DNA of 64,000 nucleotides from Ipomoea triloba. Lineage: Eukaryota > Streptophyta > Magnoliopsida > Solanales > Convolvulaceae. Location of the stretch: positions 25,893,421 to 25,957,420 of the forward strand of contig NC_044919.1 in NCBI RefSeq assembly GCF_003576645.1, written 5' to 3'. This document shows, one piece after another, positions 38,742 through 50,092 of this stretch (the stretch's first letter is position 1; the number at the start of each line of letters is the position of its first letter). The notes beneath the pieces were generated by a model. That model was given only the letters and a program-made list of their open reading frames with translations, was not told where the DNA came from and made no database searches. The position numbers and the translations under genes are program-made.

Positions 38742-39207
38742 TAATACACAATATAATCCTCGACTATAGTAGTTTTACTCAATTTAGTCTTTTGTTAAAA
38801 ATTATATTAGTGGACGGTTAGAAATAGGGTCCTAATGGTAATTTATCATCCTCCATCCCATTTGGGATGATTTCTTTTTCTTCTCCTTATTAGATCCACG
38901 CAGAAATGTAAATTTTCGTACCCAAATATTTATTTACTATGTATTTATTTATTTAGGGTTGAAGTTGATTTGGTACGAAAATTTGTATTTCTGTGTAGGT
39001 CTTAATAAGGGGAAGAAGAAGAAATCATCCCAAATGGGATGAAGGATGAGAAATTACCATTAGAACCTTATTTTTAACTGTCCACTAACAGAATTTTTAA
39101 CAAAGGACTAAATTAGGTAAAACCATCAAAGTCGATGACTAAATTGAGCACAAAACGTCATTTAAGACTAAATTGAGTAAAATCATTATAGTCAAGGTTT
39201 ATATTAG
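38742..39207. mobile_element. Foldback MITE 1
   Basis: Two long arms are inverted copies: TAATACACAATATAATCCTC...CATCCCATTTGGGATGATTTC on the left and the same sequence inverted on the right (to ATATTAG at 39207). A short AT-rich loop lies around 38920-38965. The arms span roughly 190-200 bp each with scattered mismatches. No coding capacity. Confidence 0.85.
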
Positions 39208-39396
39208 TTGAGTTCAGCATATTTGCTCGATTCGAGACGTAGTGTTGTAACTTACTATAGAGCGATATGATTAAACGATTAATATTCACCTACTTATCAC
39301 TAATTGATTTTAAGTAAGATATGACAATTAAATAACTAAATAATTATACCAATAATTAATTGGTTTTAGTGTAGTGTTGAGATCCAAGAATACCAA

Positions 39397-39470
39397 TAAT
39401 TATTATTATTACTCTTATTATTATTATTATTATTTTTGAAAACATTATTATTATTATTATTATTATTATT
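39397..39470. repeat. (TTA)n microsatellite, interrupted
   Basis: Two TTA runs separated by TTTTTGAAAACA. Confidence 0.9.
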
Positions 39471-40010
39471 TGTCTATTAGTTGTTTGTCTGTCTTATTTG
39501 ATGTGACTAGTTTGATTAAGGAAACTTAATTGAAGTTATTTAAAATTATGTTTTTGTAATATTTAGATTAGTGTTGGTATATAATATTTATATATTTACA
39601 AGTTATATATAAAAAAACACTATTAAACACAAGAAACTAATTTTAGAAATTATAAAACATATTAAAGAAATTTTATTAAAATTAATTAATTTGACCAATA
39701 AAAAATAAATCATTAGAGTATGATCTCTTTTTTTTTTTTCTAAATTTCACCTTTATGATCAACTGAACTGCCAATTCAGATGTTACTACACTCTACTTTC
39801 GAATAGGGCTTGAGAATTGATGTTTGGATTGTGAAAAGAGTGTGAAATTGAAAAAAAAAAAAAAAAAAAAAAAAGAGTTGAGAAAACGAAAAAACAGTGA
39901 AGAATTGTACGTCAAGGACAAAGAGTTTGTTAATTTAACTTATTATTTAACCTTAAATTTGAAGAAAAATACAAACGGATTGAAAGTGACACTTCAACCT
40001 TTTTTCAGTT
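39471..40010. other. AT-rich intergenic DNA
   Basis: A24 homopolymer near 39851-39874; no gene recognised. Confidence 0.4.
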
Positions 40011-40520
40011 AATTTCAACAATGGTCCTCCGACTATGTTGATTTTCCAAAATTAGTCCCCGACTTTTAATTTGGACAATTTAGGTCCCTTGACTTTCAAA
40101 TTATTTCCAATGTTGGTCATTTCGTCAAATTTTGGTTAAGTTGAGGTCAAATGAAGGGGTAAATTGTCCGTTCACATTTTTAGTGGGTTATTACTCGTAT
40201 TTCTCATGTCATATACGCTGTATATATGAATATAATCTCAGTCGAAGTCTCAATCAAAGCCATATAATCTCAGTCGAAGTCTCTTCGGCTGAGATTATAT
40301 CCATATATATATAGCGTATAGGACATGAGAAATACGAGTAATAATACTATACAAGTGAATGGACAATTTTACTCCTTCATTTGACCTCAACTTAACCAAA
40401 ATTTGACGAAAGGACTAACATTGGAAAGAATTTGAAAGTCAAGGGACCTAAATTGTCCAAATTAAAAGTCGGGGACTAATTTTGGAAAATCAACATAGTC
40501 AGAGGACCATTCATGGAATT
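40011..40520. mobile_element. Foldback MITE 2
   Basis: The left arm (AATGGTCCTCCGACTATGTT... to CTCGTATTTCTCATGTC) is repeated inverted on the right, ending AACATAGTCAGAGGACCATT. The arms are about 220 bp. The loop contains a second, nested inverted repeat around AATCTCAGTCGAAGTCTC. The arms remain highly similar, so the element is either young or corrected. Confidence 0.9.
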
Positions 40521-40653
40521 AACTCACCTTTTTTTTTAATACTATTGACTCTATTACGATATTACGAGGTATTATCTGAATTTAATCAAGTAATCTTTCT
40601 TTAAGAAAAGTCACATAGGTGACATATGAGCACAAAGTGACATTCCAACTTAT

Positions 40654-41335
40654 AGGGCTTTTGGTTGGATGGAATTTAAATTCCGTTCCCACTTAATTCC
40701 CACCTAATTCTGAAGGCAACTAAATTCCTTCGTTTGGTTGGAGGGAATTGCAATTCCGCGGAATTGTAATTCCCTCATTTTCATGGAATTAGAATCCCAT
40801 GCCCCCCCCCCTTGGGATTCTAATTCCATGGATTTTAGCAATAAAAAAAAAACTCCTAAGACAAAATTACCCTTCTCTTTTATAAGCTAAAATTCATGCC
40901 TGACCTTCTCTTTTAATTAATACCGTGTATTATCTTCGACAACTATCAACAAAAAAGTCATTCTTGAACTAGCAATAATTATTCTAGGTCAACCTTAATC
41001 AAATATGTTTCTCAAAACTCTCAAATATTTTTTACAATATGTCTAGTTCAAGAGATACGGTATATGGGAGATATTTGAATTTAATATGTTATATTTTTTG
41101 TGTACTTGTCATTTAATAATAATAATAATAATAACAATGGGCATTTTGGACTTTATACTACTTATTCCCTTTCAATTCCCATGTATACCAAACATTGGAA
41201 TTGAAATTCCTAGTAATTTTATTCCCTCCAACCAAACATTGGAATTTAAACTCCTACTTTATTCCCACGTTATTCTTTTCCCATGGAATTGCAATTCCTT
41301 TCCCACTTAATTCCTTCCCTCCAACCAAACGCCCT
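40654..41335. mobile_element. MITE with AGGGCNTTTGGTTGGA termini
   Basis: The left end AGGGCTTTTGGTTGGATGGA and the inverted right end AGGGCGTTTGGTTGGAGGGA form clean terminal inverted repeats. GAATTNNAATTCC-rich subterminal repeats follow on both sides. No transposase. Confidence 0.8.
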
Positions 41336-41339
41336 GTTA

Positions 41340-41649
41340 AAGTTATATTTTAAAGTTAGGGAAAATTGTAATTTATGCCCTCCATAATATGTCAATTATC
41401 AATATCACCCCTGAATTATTAGTGGTGTAAATGTTGCCCCTCAATTTTCAAAAACGGTACATATATTGCCCCTCTCGTGGTGTAAATATTGCCCCTTCTT
41501 TGGTACGGGAGGGGCAATATATCATATATGTACCGTTTTTGAAAATTGAGAGGCAACATTTACACCACTAATAATTCAGTGGTGACATTGATAATTGGCA
41601 TATTATGGAGGGGCAAAAATTACAATTTTCCTCTGAAATATAATTTTCC
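41340..41649. mobile_element. Foldback MITE 3
   Basis: TTATATTTTAAAGTTAGGGA, AAATTGTAATTTATGCCC and AATTTTCAAAAACGGTACAT on the left are mirrored inverted on the right, ending CTCTGAAATATAATTTT. It abuts the preceding MITE almost directly. Confidence 0.85.
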
Positions 41650-42086
41650 TTTTGTCATTCAAGTATTGTGATGATTAAAGATTTAATTATTAACATTTTT
41701 GTAAATAATTATAAGTTTGATTAAATAAATCATGCATATTTATTCATAATGATGTCTGCAATACGTCTTTGAATCATGCGTATTTAGTATAGAATAAAAC
41801 ACGAGTAAGAAATCATGACAATATATTGGTATTCTGATCAAACCACATTACATTGTGGATCCTAATTAAAAATTATTTATCTTTAGTTAACATATTATAT
41901 GTCTTCAGTTAATAAATTATGTGCATGTAAATAAATTAAATTTACATAATGTTAACTACATGCACATAATATATTAACGACATATTATGTTTCTGTGATT
42001 AACATTTTATGTGTTTGTAACAAACATATTATGTGACTTCAATTTATTTACACGCACATAATTAACTATAGCTCTAGGCACATAAT
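41650..42086. other. AT-rich intergenic DNA
   Basis: Repeated CACATAAT/ATTATGTG and ATATTATGT phrases in both orientations between 41880 and 42086 suggest a decayed palindromic element. No gene. Confidence 0.35.
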
Positions 42087-42375
42087 GGCCCTGTTTGGTA
42101 AAATAGTTAGCCTATCAGTCAATTTTGACATGTTTATCACTAGTAGTTGTTACCACTATAAGTAAGTTAATCAACTTTTTGTAACTCCAAAATGCTAAAA
42201 TTTAAAAAGTTGCTCAAAACAACTTTTTTAATTAGCTTTTTGAGAAAAAGAAATTATACTAAACAGCTATCAGCTAACAGCTAATTTGCTAAACACATTT
42301 CCACAATTAGCTAATGTTATCAACTAGTTGTACACTCTAACCCAATCAACTAACAACCATTTACCAAACATGACC
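42087..42375. mobile_element. hAT-like MITE with GGCCCTGTTTGGTAAA termini
   Basis: The left end GGCCCTGTTTGGTAAAATAG and the right end (inverted GGTCATGTTTGGTAAATGG) form terminal inverted repeats. The interior has AGCTAATTTGC and TTAGCTAATG phrases. About 290 bp, no coding capacity. Confidence 0.75.
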
Positions 42376-42630
42376 AATATGTTAACTACATACACATTAT
42401 TCGAATGTCAATTTAGACTAGGAATGCACAATACCAAGTAGACTATGAATCTATGATCCATGATATAATTTGCCAAAATCATGCATATTTATCAGTAAAC
42501 TTTGCATTTTTTGCCTTTTTATATATTTGTTCATATTTAGACCAAAACAATGCACATTTACCCCAAATCATGTCGATTTACCCAAAATGATGTGAGGAAA
42601 AACTTAGATAATAAAATTATAAAAAAATCT

Positions 42631-43205
42631 TGATGATTTTATTGGGACTAGGCTCACCATAAATCGGGTATAGAGGTACAAAACGGGGGTAAGAAAATAG
42701 TAGTATTATTACTCGGGACGTTAGACCCAAAATAGTACATACAAAGCTCGAGATATTGACCCAAAACGACAGCCCAAAGAATACATAAATAATAAATACT
42801 ATAGTCATAAGGAATTGAATAGGGTCCAAAAAGGCAGCCCGAATAATAAATAAATAAATAAATAAACAAGCTTGGAAACTAATAAATAAAATAGAATGAA
42901 ATATGTTACCAACAGGACTCGAACCCTAGCGTGCCGGCAAGAGAGAAGACTTAGACCACTCAGCCAAAAAGGAGGTTGTGAACTAAGGGATGCCCTTTTA
43001 AGGGTGGAAAAACACCCTATTTATATTGTTAAAGAACTCACGGATCGTTGACAAATGGACAGCATCGGATGGCCTTCATTCTTGGCCACACGAATGTCAC
43101 CCCACTACTTTGCTTCAAGTGCACCCCCATGCATAAGTGAAGCTTCCTACCCTTTAATATACAAGATCTTGTGCGGCTTGGTGGTTAAGAACTTGTGTTG
43201 TTATG
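42631..43205 (-). mobile_element. Gypsy LTR family 2, copy 1 (no internal region)
   Basis: TGATGATTTTATTGGGACTA... is collinear with 50977-51517 over the whole length, through CGGGTATAGAGGTAC, AGTAGTATTATTACTCGGG, GAATTGAATAGGG, AAGGAGGTTGTGAACTAAGG and CTTGGTGGTTAAGAACTTGTG. Copy 2 is preceded by a primer-binding-site sequence, which identifies the shared unit as an LTR. Copy 1 has no internal region beside it, so it is a solo or truncated LTR. The right boundary is approximate. Confidence 0.6.
42913..42972 (-). other. tRNA-like segment within LTR family 2
   Basis: On the minus strand CCTCCTTTTTGGCTGAGTGG carries a pol III A-box-like TGGCTGAGTGG, and GGGTTCGAGTCC is a perfect B-box-type sequence about 40 nt further on. 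The spacing and sequence recall tRNA-Leu or tRNA-Ser, but acceptor and anticodon stems do not close into a usable tRNA. A fossil SINE or tRNA piece caught in the LTR is the likely origin. Confidence 0.5.
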
Positions 43206-43224
43206 TTGAAAGTCTTTTGTCGTT

Positions 43225-43434
43225 CGTTGAGAAGCGAGATAGATGATAAGTTGTTTGCTGAGAAGCGGGACAGATACTAAGTTGACCGCTGAGAAGTAGG
43301 ATAGATGATAAGTCGATCGTTGAGAAGCGGGATAGATGATAAGTCAACCGCTGAGAAGCGGGATAGATGATAAGTCGACCGCTGAGAAGCGGGATAGATG
43401 ATAAGTCGACCGTTGAGAAGCGGGATAGATATTA
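43225..43434. repeat. 31-bp minisatellite, about 6.8 copies
   Basis: Units beginning CGTTGAGAAGCGGGATAGAT or CGCTGAGAAG... recur exactly every 31 bp. The last five units are nearly identical; the first two are diverged. Confidence 0.95.
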
Positions 43435-43626
43435 ACGTTGTGGGCTGCCTGTTGCCTCATGCTAGCACAATGCACCTTTCTTTATATCTCATTTTTTTTT
43501 ATTGCACTCTGGGTTGCATACCTTTCCCTACATGCCTAGGTGGATAGAGGTATTCGCCGAGTTCTTAGGGATCATGTCTCGTTGACTCGAAAGCACCGCC
43601 TTTTAGAGATGTAGGCTGCATGTTGC

Positions 43627-44802
43627 TGATGAGCACAGATGATGAGTGTAAAAAGGGTGTAATGTCGTTCCGCTGAGGATTGGGGCTATGACACGTAATT
43701 GTATGAATTACCAGGTACTAGAGTATGTGAATCAATAAAATCCGAGCAACAAAGACTGAATGATGTAAAAGAAAGCAATTGATTAAGGTGTAAACTGTAT
43801 GGTAAAGGTATGGGCCAGATTAGGGGGATTGTAACCTTGATGTTCTAACAAACTCAGGATTAGGGAAAGAATAATTAACCAAGGGATATATGGGCAATGC
43901 ACAAAAGAATTCAACTCAGCTACTTTTGTAATCAATAAGAGAATTAGGCTAAGATTGCCCCACTGTCGTGATGCATCAATCATAACCTTAAGCACCTTAG
44001 CATTGTAAGCCCCCAAAATTACCTCTACTTTCATAGTAGGAAAATTAGGTTGAAATTGGTAAGGCTCGAGGTCTCCATCCAACTGTCGTTGTAATGAATC
44101 CCTCTCCTAGACTAGCAATTAATTGTGGTCACAAACCAATAACTAGTGCAAAGAAATCCCCAAATCAACATAAACCCTAGGTAAAAGATTCAATCCCTTT
44201 ATGCAATTAATCATAAATCGAACATCAAGATTAACAATGGACCCCTAATCCAAACCCATAAACGAATTACTCCCGCATGATGGGAGTAAACACAACAAAG
44301 CAAAAATTAAAGATGGAAAACATAGCTGCAATATTAAAGAATAAAAAGGGGAAACTTTACTAACAATTCTTCAAAGCAATTCCAATCCGAACGAAGATTC
44401 CAAGCTTCAAACTGAATTCAATGATGTAAATCTACTGTATTCTATGCTATGGAAAACTCTAAAGAAGGTAAAAACTGCACTAAACTAAACTAGGGTTCGG
44501 AATCCCGTAAGGGAACCTCCTCAATTGTAAAGAATAGGTAGAATATATAGGAGATAGATGGGCCTTGGCCCATTAGGCAACTTCCAATTCTTTTCCAATT
44601 TGTATTCTTGTTTCCTTTCTTCCTTGTAATTCCCTTTTCTTCCAAAACTTGTCCAAAATGCTCCAAAATTCTTCCTTTGTTGTTTCTTGTAGATAATTCA
44701 ACACTTGGACAATATAACACACAAACAATTCCCAATTTCACTAGGATAAGGGAAATACAATTAAAATAAGGGGTGAATTATTGTACAAAATAGTAGATAT
44801 CA
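43627..44802 (-). mobile_element. Gypsy solo LTR (family 1) with 5-bp target duplication GTTGC
   Basis: The 1,176-bp segment starts TGATGAGC and ends GATATCA (TG...CA) and is flanked by GTTGC at 43622-43626 and 44803-44807. It is collinear with 47258-50455, which lies next to a primer-binding-site sequence; this identifies it as an LTR. The absence of gag-pol between matching target duplications shows that it is a solo LTR left by LTR-LTR recombination. Confidence 0.85.
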
Positions 44803-45004
44803 GTTGCCCCATGCTAGCTCCACGCACCTTTCTTTATATCTCTTCTTCTTTTTTTCTTTTTTTTTTTCTTTTTTTTTTCTTTTTTTTTTATTGCATGGTG
44901 GGGTGCGTATCTTTCCCTACATGCCCAGGTGAATAGGGGTATCTGCTGAGTTCTTAGGGATCGCGTCCCTTTGATTCGGAAACACCGCCTTTTAGGACCG
45001 TGGG

Positions 45005-46114
45005 TAGAGCTGTCAAAACGGGCTTTGCCCGCCGGGCCGGCCCGCCCCGCCCCCTACTTAGGTAGGGGGTGGGTTTCAAAAATAGAAGCCCGCTAAAGAG
45101 CAGGCTTTTTTAGCTCACCCCATCGCGGGCCACGGGCCTGGCGGGGCGGGCCTGGCGGGCCACGGGCTACTCGCCCAATGTAGTACACTAGTACTTATAT
45201 ATATATATATATAATATATATAATCTATCTAACTATAAATATACTATAAATATATATTATATATAGAATATATAATGATCTAATCTAATCCCAATTTCCC
45301 CAAACCCTAGCCCCCTCTCTCACCCATTCTCGTCTCTGCCTTTCACTCTCTTATGATTCTTCTCTGCCTCTCTCACTCTCTTCTGATTCTTCTCTGCCTC
45401 TCTCACTCTTTTCTCGCGTCTCTGCCTCTCTCACTCTCTTCTCTAACTTCTCGCCCTCCTCCATCGACCATCACTTCGCGAACCAGACGCCGTCGCGCCG
45501 CCGGCAACCGAAGTGAAGCAACGAATCAAACCTCCGCCTCTCTCCATTGTGAACCAGTGAACCAGACCTCTGCCTCTATCCACGGTGGACCAGCGACCAG
45601 AGCTCCTCAGACTGTCACACCGCTGCCTCTCTCCCAGATTATCAGTCTTCACTCCAGCACACTAACAATCGGTCCATCGTGAAGTCCTGAACCGACCGGA
45701 GCTCCATGCCTCCATAGACATTTATACTGCTTTTTATTAGAAATTTATACTAGTTTTTTTTAAAGATGATGAATTAATATAAAAGTATGTCTTATAAATT
45801 TCATCTATATTCGTCATATTCATATATTTAATTAGATCTTATATAAGTCATGTATTCATCATAATCATTGTTTTTGTTTCTTAGATTTTGGAACAGAATA
45901 TTCATCCTGTGTTTTTTTACCCTTAAAAAAACAAGAAAAAAAATGGGTGTGGTGTGGCAGGGGCCCGCATAGCCCGCGGGCTTAGGGCGGGGCGGTTAGG
46001 GCTTGGGAAACTCAGGCCCGCCAAGGAGCGGGCTTTTTAGGCCCGCCCCGCTTAGGGCCGCTGCTCGCCGGGCTTTGGCCCACCCCGCCCCGCCAGCCCG
46101 TATTGACAGCTCTA
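45005..46114. mobile_element. hAT-like non-autonomous element with 8-bp near-duplication
   Basis: TAGAGCTGTCAAAACGGGC at the left end and TAGAGCTGTCAATACGGGC (inverted) at the right end are followed inward by GC-rich CCGCCCCGCC repeats. It is flanked by ACCGTGGG (44997-45004) and GCCGTGGG (46115-46122), seven of eight bases alike. The interior has a CT-rich leader with CTCACTCTCTTCTGATTCTT units (45340-45450) and a 109-codon Ser/Leu-rich frame (45353-45682) that does not look like a transposase. Confidence 0.8.
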
Positions 46115-46420
46115 GCCGTGGGCTACCTGCTGCCTCATGCTAGCTCCACGCACCTTTCTTTATATTTCTTTTTTTTTTTATTGCACGATGGGTTGCGTAC
46201 CTTTTCCTGCATGCCCAAGTGGATAGGGGTATTCGTCGAGTTTTTAGGGATCGCGTCCCATTGACTTGGAAACACCGCCTTTTAGGGTTGTGGGCTACCT
46301 GTTGGCTCATGCTAGCTCCACGCACACTTTTTTACCTTTATTTTATTTTATTTTTCTCTTTTTTTTTACGACCCATGCTAGGTTGCGTACCATGCCCTGC
46401 AAACTCAGGTGGAGATATGT

Positions 46421-47257
46421 ATAAAATGAAGCTGAAAATTGCTTTATTACCTCCATAGGCTACCTATCCAGCTTTCGAGCCCATTTCAATGCTATTGTTT
46501 ACTGTCGCATATCCTGTATAGACCGTAGAGCTTCTAACTCGGGCTGAACCATTTATACTGTATGCAGGTCCACTATCGCGTCAATTTTTTTGGTAACTTA
46601 CTTAGCCTACAACCCAACCAAAAATATACATTAATATATTTTTTTTTCCACATAGAAATATTTTTCTGACATCCCCGGACGATTTGCAAACCCACCAAGG
46701 TGTTGTTATTCGGTCTAGGGTCGCCTACCCAGCCTGTGGGCTCTTAATCGTCGGGGAACGGGGAACGATCAATACTGATGTCTTTTGGGTATGGTGTCTA
46801 ATGAATGGGTGAGGGATATGGAGTTTGAGAGTAATCTTGTGGGGGGAAAGGATGTTGAGGTGGATCGTAGTCATGTGAATACTGGGAGTATTGGTCATAT
46901 GAAGCAAATTGGGGATCTTGGTACTATTGAGGATCATAGTACTTATTTGAAAGTGGGGCTTGAATTGTACAAGGATTAATGGATGGAGCACTATAGTATC
47001 ATTGTTGAGACATGTAGTATCCACACCCTTCTTGGGATTGAGAATTGTAACATCCTCCTTGATCCATCATGGGACATCCCCTTTCAATCAAATTAAATAA
47101 TATAGACTTGCAAGCTCATTAGTAATAAATAAAAAAAAAGCAGAGAAAAATAAAGAAAAAACTTAGTCTCCTAAGAATCCCTAACTTTAATGCTAGAAAT
47201 AAAACAATCACACAATACAACCAAATAAAACAATCACCGGCAATGGCGCCAAAATTG
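46421..47257 (-). pseudogene. Truncated gypsy internal region: primer-binding site and gag start
   Basis: Just left of the LTR at 47258, the minus strand reads TTTTGGCGCCATTGCCGGTG (47231-47256), matching the usual primer-binding region of many plant gypsy elements. Further in, a Tyr/Gln-rich leader or gag start is readable across stops, with phrases like QSQEGCGYYMSQQ, DPQFASYDQYSQY and HDYDPPQHP (about 46840-47070). No pol is present. The 64-codon plus-strand frame at 46785-46979 is its antisense shadow. Confidence 0.6.
47231..47251 (-). other. Retrotransposon primer-binding site
   Basis: TGGCGCCATTGCCGG lies a few bases inside the LTR end at 47258. This is the common plant gypsy primer-binding form, diverged at one base from GGCGCCGTTGCCGG. 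Confidence 0.65.
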
Positions 47258-47339
47258 TGATGAGTAAAATGGTGATAGTAAAAAGAGGGTGTGAATGTTG
47301 TTCCGCTGAGGATTGGGACTATGGCACGTATTTGTGTGA

Positions 47340-47942
47340 CTAGTTTTTGACGCGTGTTGCGCGAATAGGATAATGCTCAATGTTTATTTTTTAAATAAGT
47401 ATTTCAAATTATATTAATACAAGATTATATAAGAGACGTTCATGCATATATAATTGAATGTTGAATTTGTTTATTTAAATCGGTAATTCAAAGTATATGA
47501 ATGCAAGATAATATATGAGAGGTTGATTATAATTGTCACTAAATACTTAGTCTAAAAATGATAGTATAAATAAATACTACTTTTGGTAATAAAAATTTAT
47601 ACATTTTAAATCATATTAATAAAGAACTACGATTTACCTTTAAAGTGAACAACTATGATGTAGTTCAAAAAATATTATGGGGTAGTTTCCTGCTTCAATT
47701 TATTGAGTTATTTGAATGTCTTATTTGTCAACAAATCCTTCCCAAGTAGTTTATATGATTGACTTCAATTTTTTTTGGTATGTTATTAATATATAGAATA
47801 CTTAGTAAAAAAGGAAAATCATAACAAATTACTAAATCAAAATAATATGAACCATTCATTTAAGTAAAAATTACTACCAAACATTTTTTTCCTTTCCGTT
47901 AGAGCACTAACTTTATTGGCTCTTATTAAGATTGTATATAGA
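47340..47942 (-). mobile_element. Helitron-like element, copy A
   Basis: On the minus strand it starts TCTATATACAATCTTAATAA and ends with a hairpin-capable CGCGCAACACGCG shortly before CTAG, with A and T host bases at the junctions. TC...hairpin...CTAG between A and T is the Helitron signature. No RepHel gene is present, so it is non-autonomous. Confidence 0.6.
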
Positions 47943-48097
47943 TATATTATATTCAATAACGACCATTCCCTCAACTCAAAATGGTTTTAGCCTAAATTTT
48001 GCATTTTTAGCGAATAATTTGTAAATTTTGCTATAAGTTATCTTTAAAATACATAATATTTCCTAACCTAAACCAATCTTAGCTTCTATCATTTAAA
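47943..48097. other. Spacer between Helitron-like copies
   Basis: AT-rich DNA of unknown origin; it is absent from the solo LTR copy, so it is part of the inserted material. Confidence 0.4.
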
Positions 48098-48681
48098 CTA
48101 GTTATCACACGCGTTTTGCGCAATTAGACCAATGCCCAATGTGTATTTTTAAATTAATGTTTCTTAATTGGTTAAAGTATTCGTATAATAATGAGAGAGA
48201 GAAAAATGCTAAATCTGTAATACTACAAACTTTGTAGTTGAAATGATAATATAATAGGGAGTAAGGAGTAATTAAAATGCGTAGGTTATGGAGGAATATA
48301 ATGAGAACCACAAAATGAGATACAAGGATACAAGTATCGTTGTACAAGAGAATGAAAAGTCTTTTTCACAGATGTCGTTGGGCGCGTTAAGAAGACTTTT
48401 TTTTTTTTTTTTTTTGCTTTTTGCTTTTTTTGCTTTCCTTCTCTCCTAGGTGGAACTTAAATATTTGTGTAAAAAACTAATCTATTGAGGAAGACCTTAG
48501 TTATATTGTATTTATTTTTTACAATAAAAAATTATTCATTATCAAAAAATTAAAATTTTTTATTGTAAAAAATAAAAACAATATAACTAATGGAATTATA
48601 TATCTCTTTTTTTTTTTTACAATGAATAAATTTATTTTTTTGAATAAATGTATTGTAAATATCGAATTCTAAATTAAAGAA

Positions 48682-48754
<73 letters not shown>

Positions 48755-49114
48755 TTTGTAGCTACAAATTTATATTTAATTTAATAAGAGTAATAGAGTA
48801 TGTTACTTTTCAATAATATACTCTAACAGTTATGCCAACTCTGATTGGGATGGGGTTCGAACCTAAGTCCTTTCTTATAGAAATTAATGGGTAAGTTAAA
48901 AGTTAACGGAATATTTCGTCACTAAAGTTTATACTAACAGAATTTATGGTTATTTAAGGTAAGAAAATAATGTAATAGAGGGTAAAGAAGGAAAATCATA
49001 AAAAATTACTAAAATCAAAATAATATGAACCATTCGATTAAGTAAATAATTACACCAATATTTTTTTCTTTCCGTTAGAGCCCTAACTTTATTGGCTCTT
49101 ATTAATATTTTAGA
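48098..49114 (-). mobile_element. Helitron-like element, copy B
   Basis: It shares both ends with copy A. On the minus strand it begins TCTAAAATATTAATAAGAGC, with GCCAATAAAGTTAGGGC and GGAAAGAAAAAAATATTGG just inside, and it ends GCGCAAAACGCGTGTGATAA then CTAG. It is longer than copy A because of extra internal DNA, including a long TA microsatellite (48684-48750). Confidence 0.6.
48684..48750. repeat. (TA)n microsatellite
   Basis: Uninterrupted TA run inside Helitron-like copy B. Confidence 0.95.
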
Positions 49115-49552
49115 TATGTAGATGTAGATGTAGATTGTACATTGTAGATTGTAGATATGTAAAATTCTAGGCACTAAGGTTTTGGAATTCACTAGAATCC
49201 AAGCAACTAAGATTTCATAATAAAACTATTATTTTTGAGTGTTTAATTAAAGGAATGCAAATTAAACAAGGGATATGTCTAGATTAGGGGTATTGCTATC
49301 TTGATGCACTGAATAATCTCAAAATTAGGGGAAACAGTTAACCAAGGTATTTATGGCAATGCACATAAGAATTCAAGTTCAAGCTACTATTGTAATCAAT
49401 AAACAAGAATTAGAGTAGGATTGCCCCACATTCGTGATTCATCAATCCTAACCCTTGAAACACAAAAGCATTGTAAGCCCCAAATTCCCCTATTTTCATA
49501 GTAGGAAAATTGGGTTTGAAATTGGTTAGGCTCGAGTCTTCCATCCAACTTT

Positions 49553-50092
49553 CGGAAAAGAGTCATTTCCATTTTTTGTCCTACTATTATTGTGGCATTG
49601 CCAACTTTAGTCCACTTCATTAATTTTTGCCACATTGCAGCCATTCTTATTTAGTCTTTGCCATTTTTAGTCCACCGTTAATTTTTTTGTCAAATGGCCG
49701 TCTAAAACAGGGGTATTTTTTGTCTTTTCATGCTTTGGTCATCTCCTTGACCCTCTGCAGTGGTTTTCCTTACACATTTTCATCCAATGAAGAGGTCCGG
49801 TGAAAGCCATGTGAGCCACATTACAAAGCCATGGCTCTCGTCGGACCTCTTCATTGGACGAAAATGTGTAAGGAAAACCACTGCAAAGGGTCAAGGAGAT
49901 GACTAAAGCATGAAAAGACCAAAAATACCCCTGCTTTGGACTGTCATTTGACGAAAATTTTAACGGTGGACTAAAAGTGGCAATGACTAAATAAAATTGA
50001 TTGTAATGTGACAAAAATTAATGAAGTGGACTAAAATTGGCAATGTCACAATAATAGTAGGATCAAAAATGAAAATGACTCTTCGAAAAATC
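49553..50092. mobile_element. Foldback MITE 4
   Basis: CGGAAAAGAGTCATTTCCAT...CCTCTGCAGTGGTTTTCC on the left is repeated inverted on the right (GGAAAACCACTGCAAAGGGT...ATGACTCTTCG). The arms are about 260 bp around a short loop containing CATGTGAGCCACATTAC. It sits inside the LTR at 47258-50455, since the solo LTR copy lacks it. Confidence 0.9.

Larger units (their letters stand above)
43440..46420. repeat. ~175-bp tandem repeat array, about 3.7 units, split by two transposons
   Basis: Units contain TGGGCTNCCTGTTGCCTCATG, then CTAGC...GCACCTTTCTTTATAT, a T-rich run, TTGCACNNTGGGTTGCGTACC, TAGGGGTATTCGCCGAGTTC and ACACCGCCTTTTAG. They occupy 43440-43613, 43614-43626 plus 44808-44998, 46117-46287 and 46288-46420 (partial). 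The second unit is split near its start by a gypsy solo LTR (43627-44802). An hAT-like element (45005-46114) sits at the unit 2/3 junction. Removing both restores a continuous array. Confidence 0.8.

Noticed and set aside
42913..42972. Functional tRNA-Leu or tRNA-Ser gene
   Set aside because: A and B boxes are present but the acceptor and anticodon stems do not close. The same degenerate segment sits in a second LTR copy.
43225..43434. CRISPR-like array of 31-bp repeats
   Set aside because: Units abut without unique spacers and the DNA is plant nuclear; it is an ordinary minisatellite.
45353..45682. 109-codon Ser/Leu-rich frame
   Set aside because: It lies inside an hAT-like non-autonomous element, is driven by CT-rich repeats, and shows no transposase or other domain.
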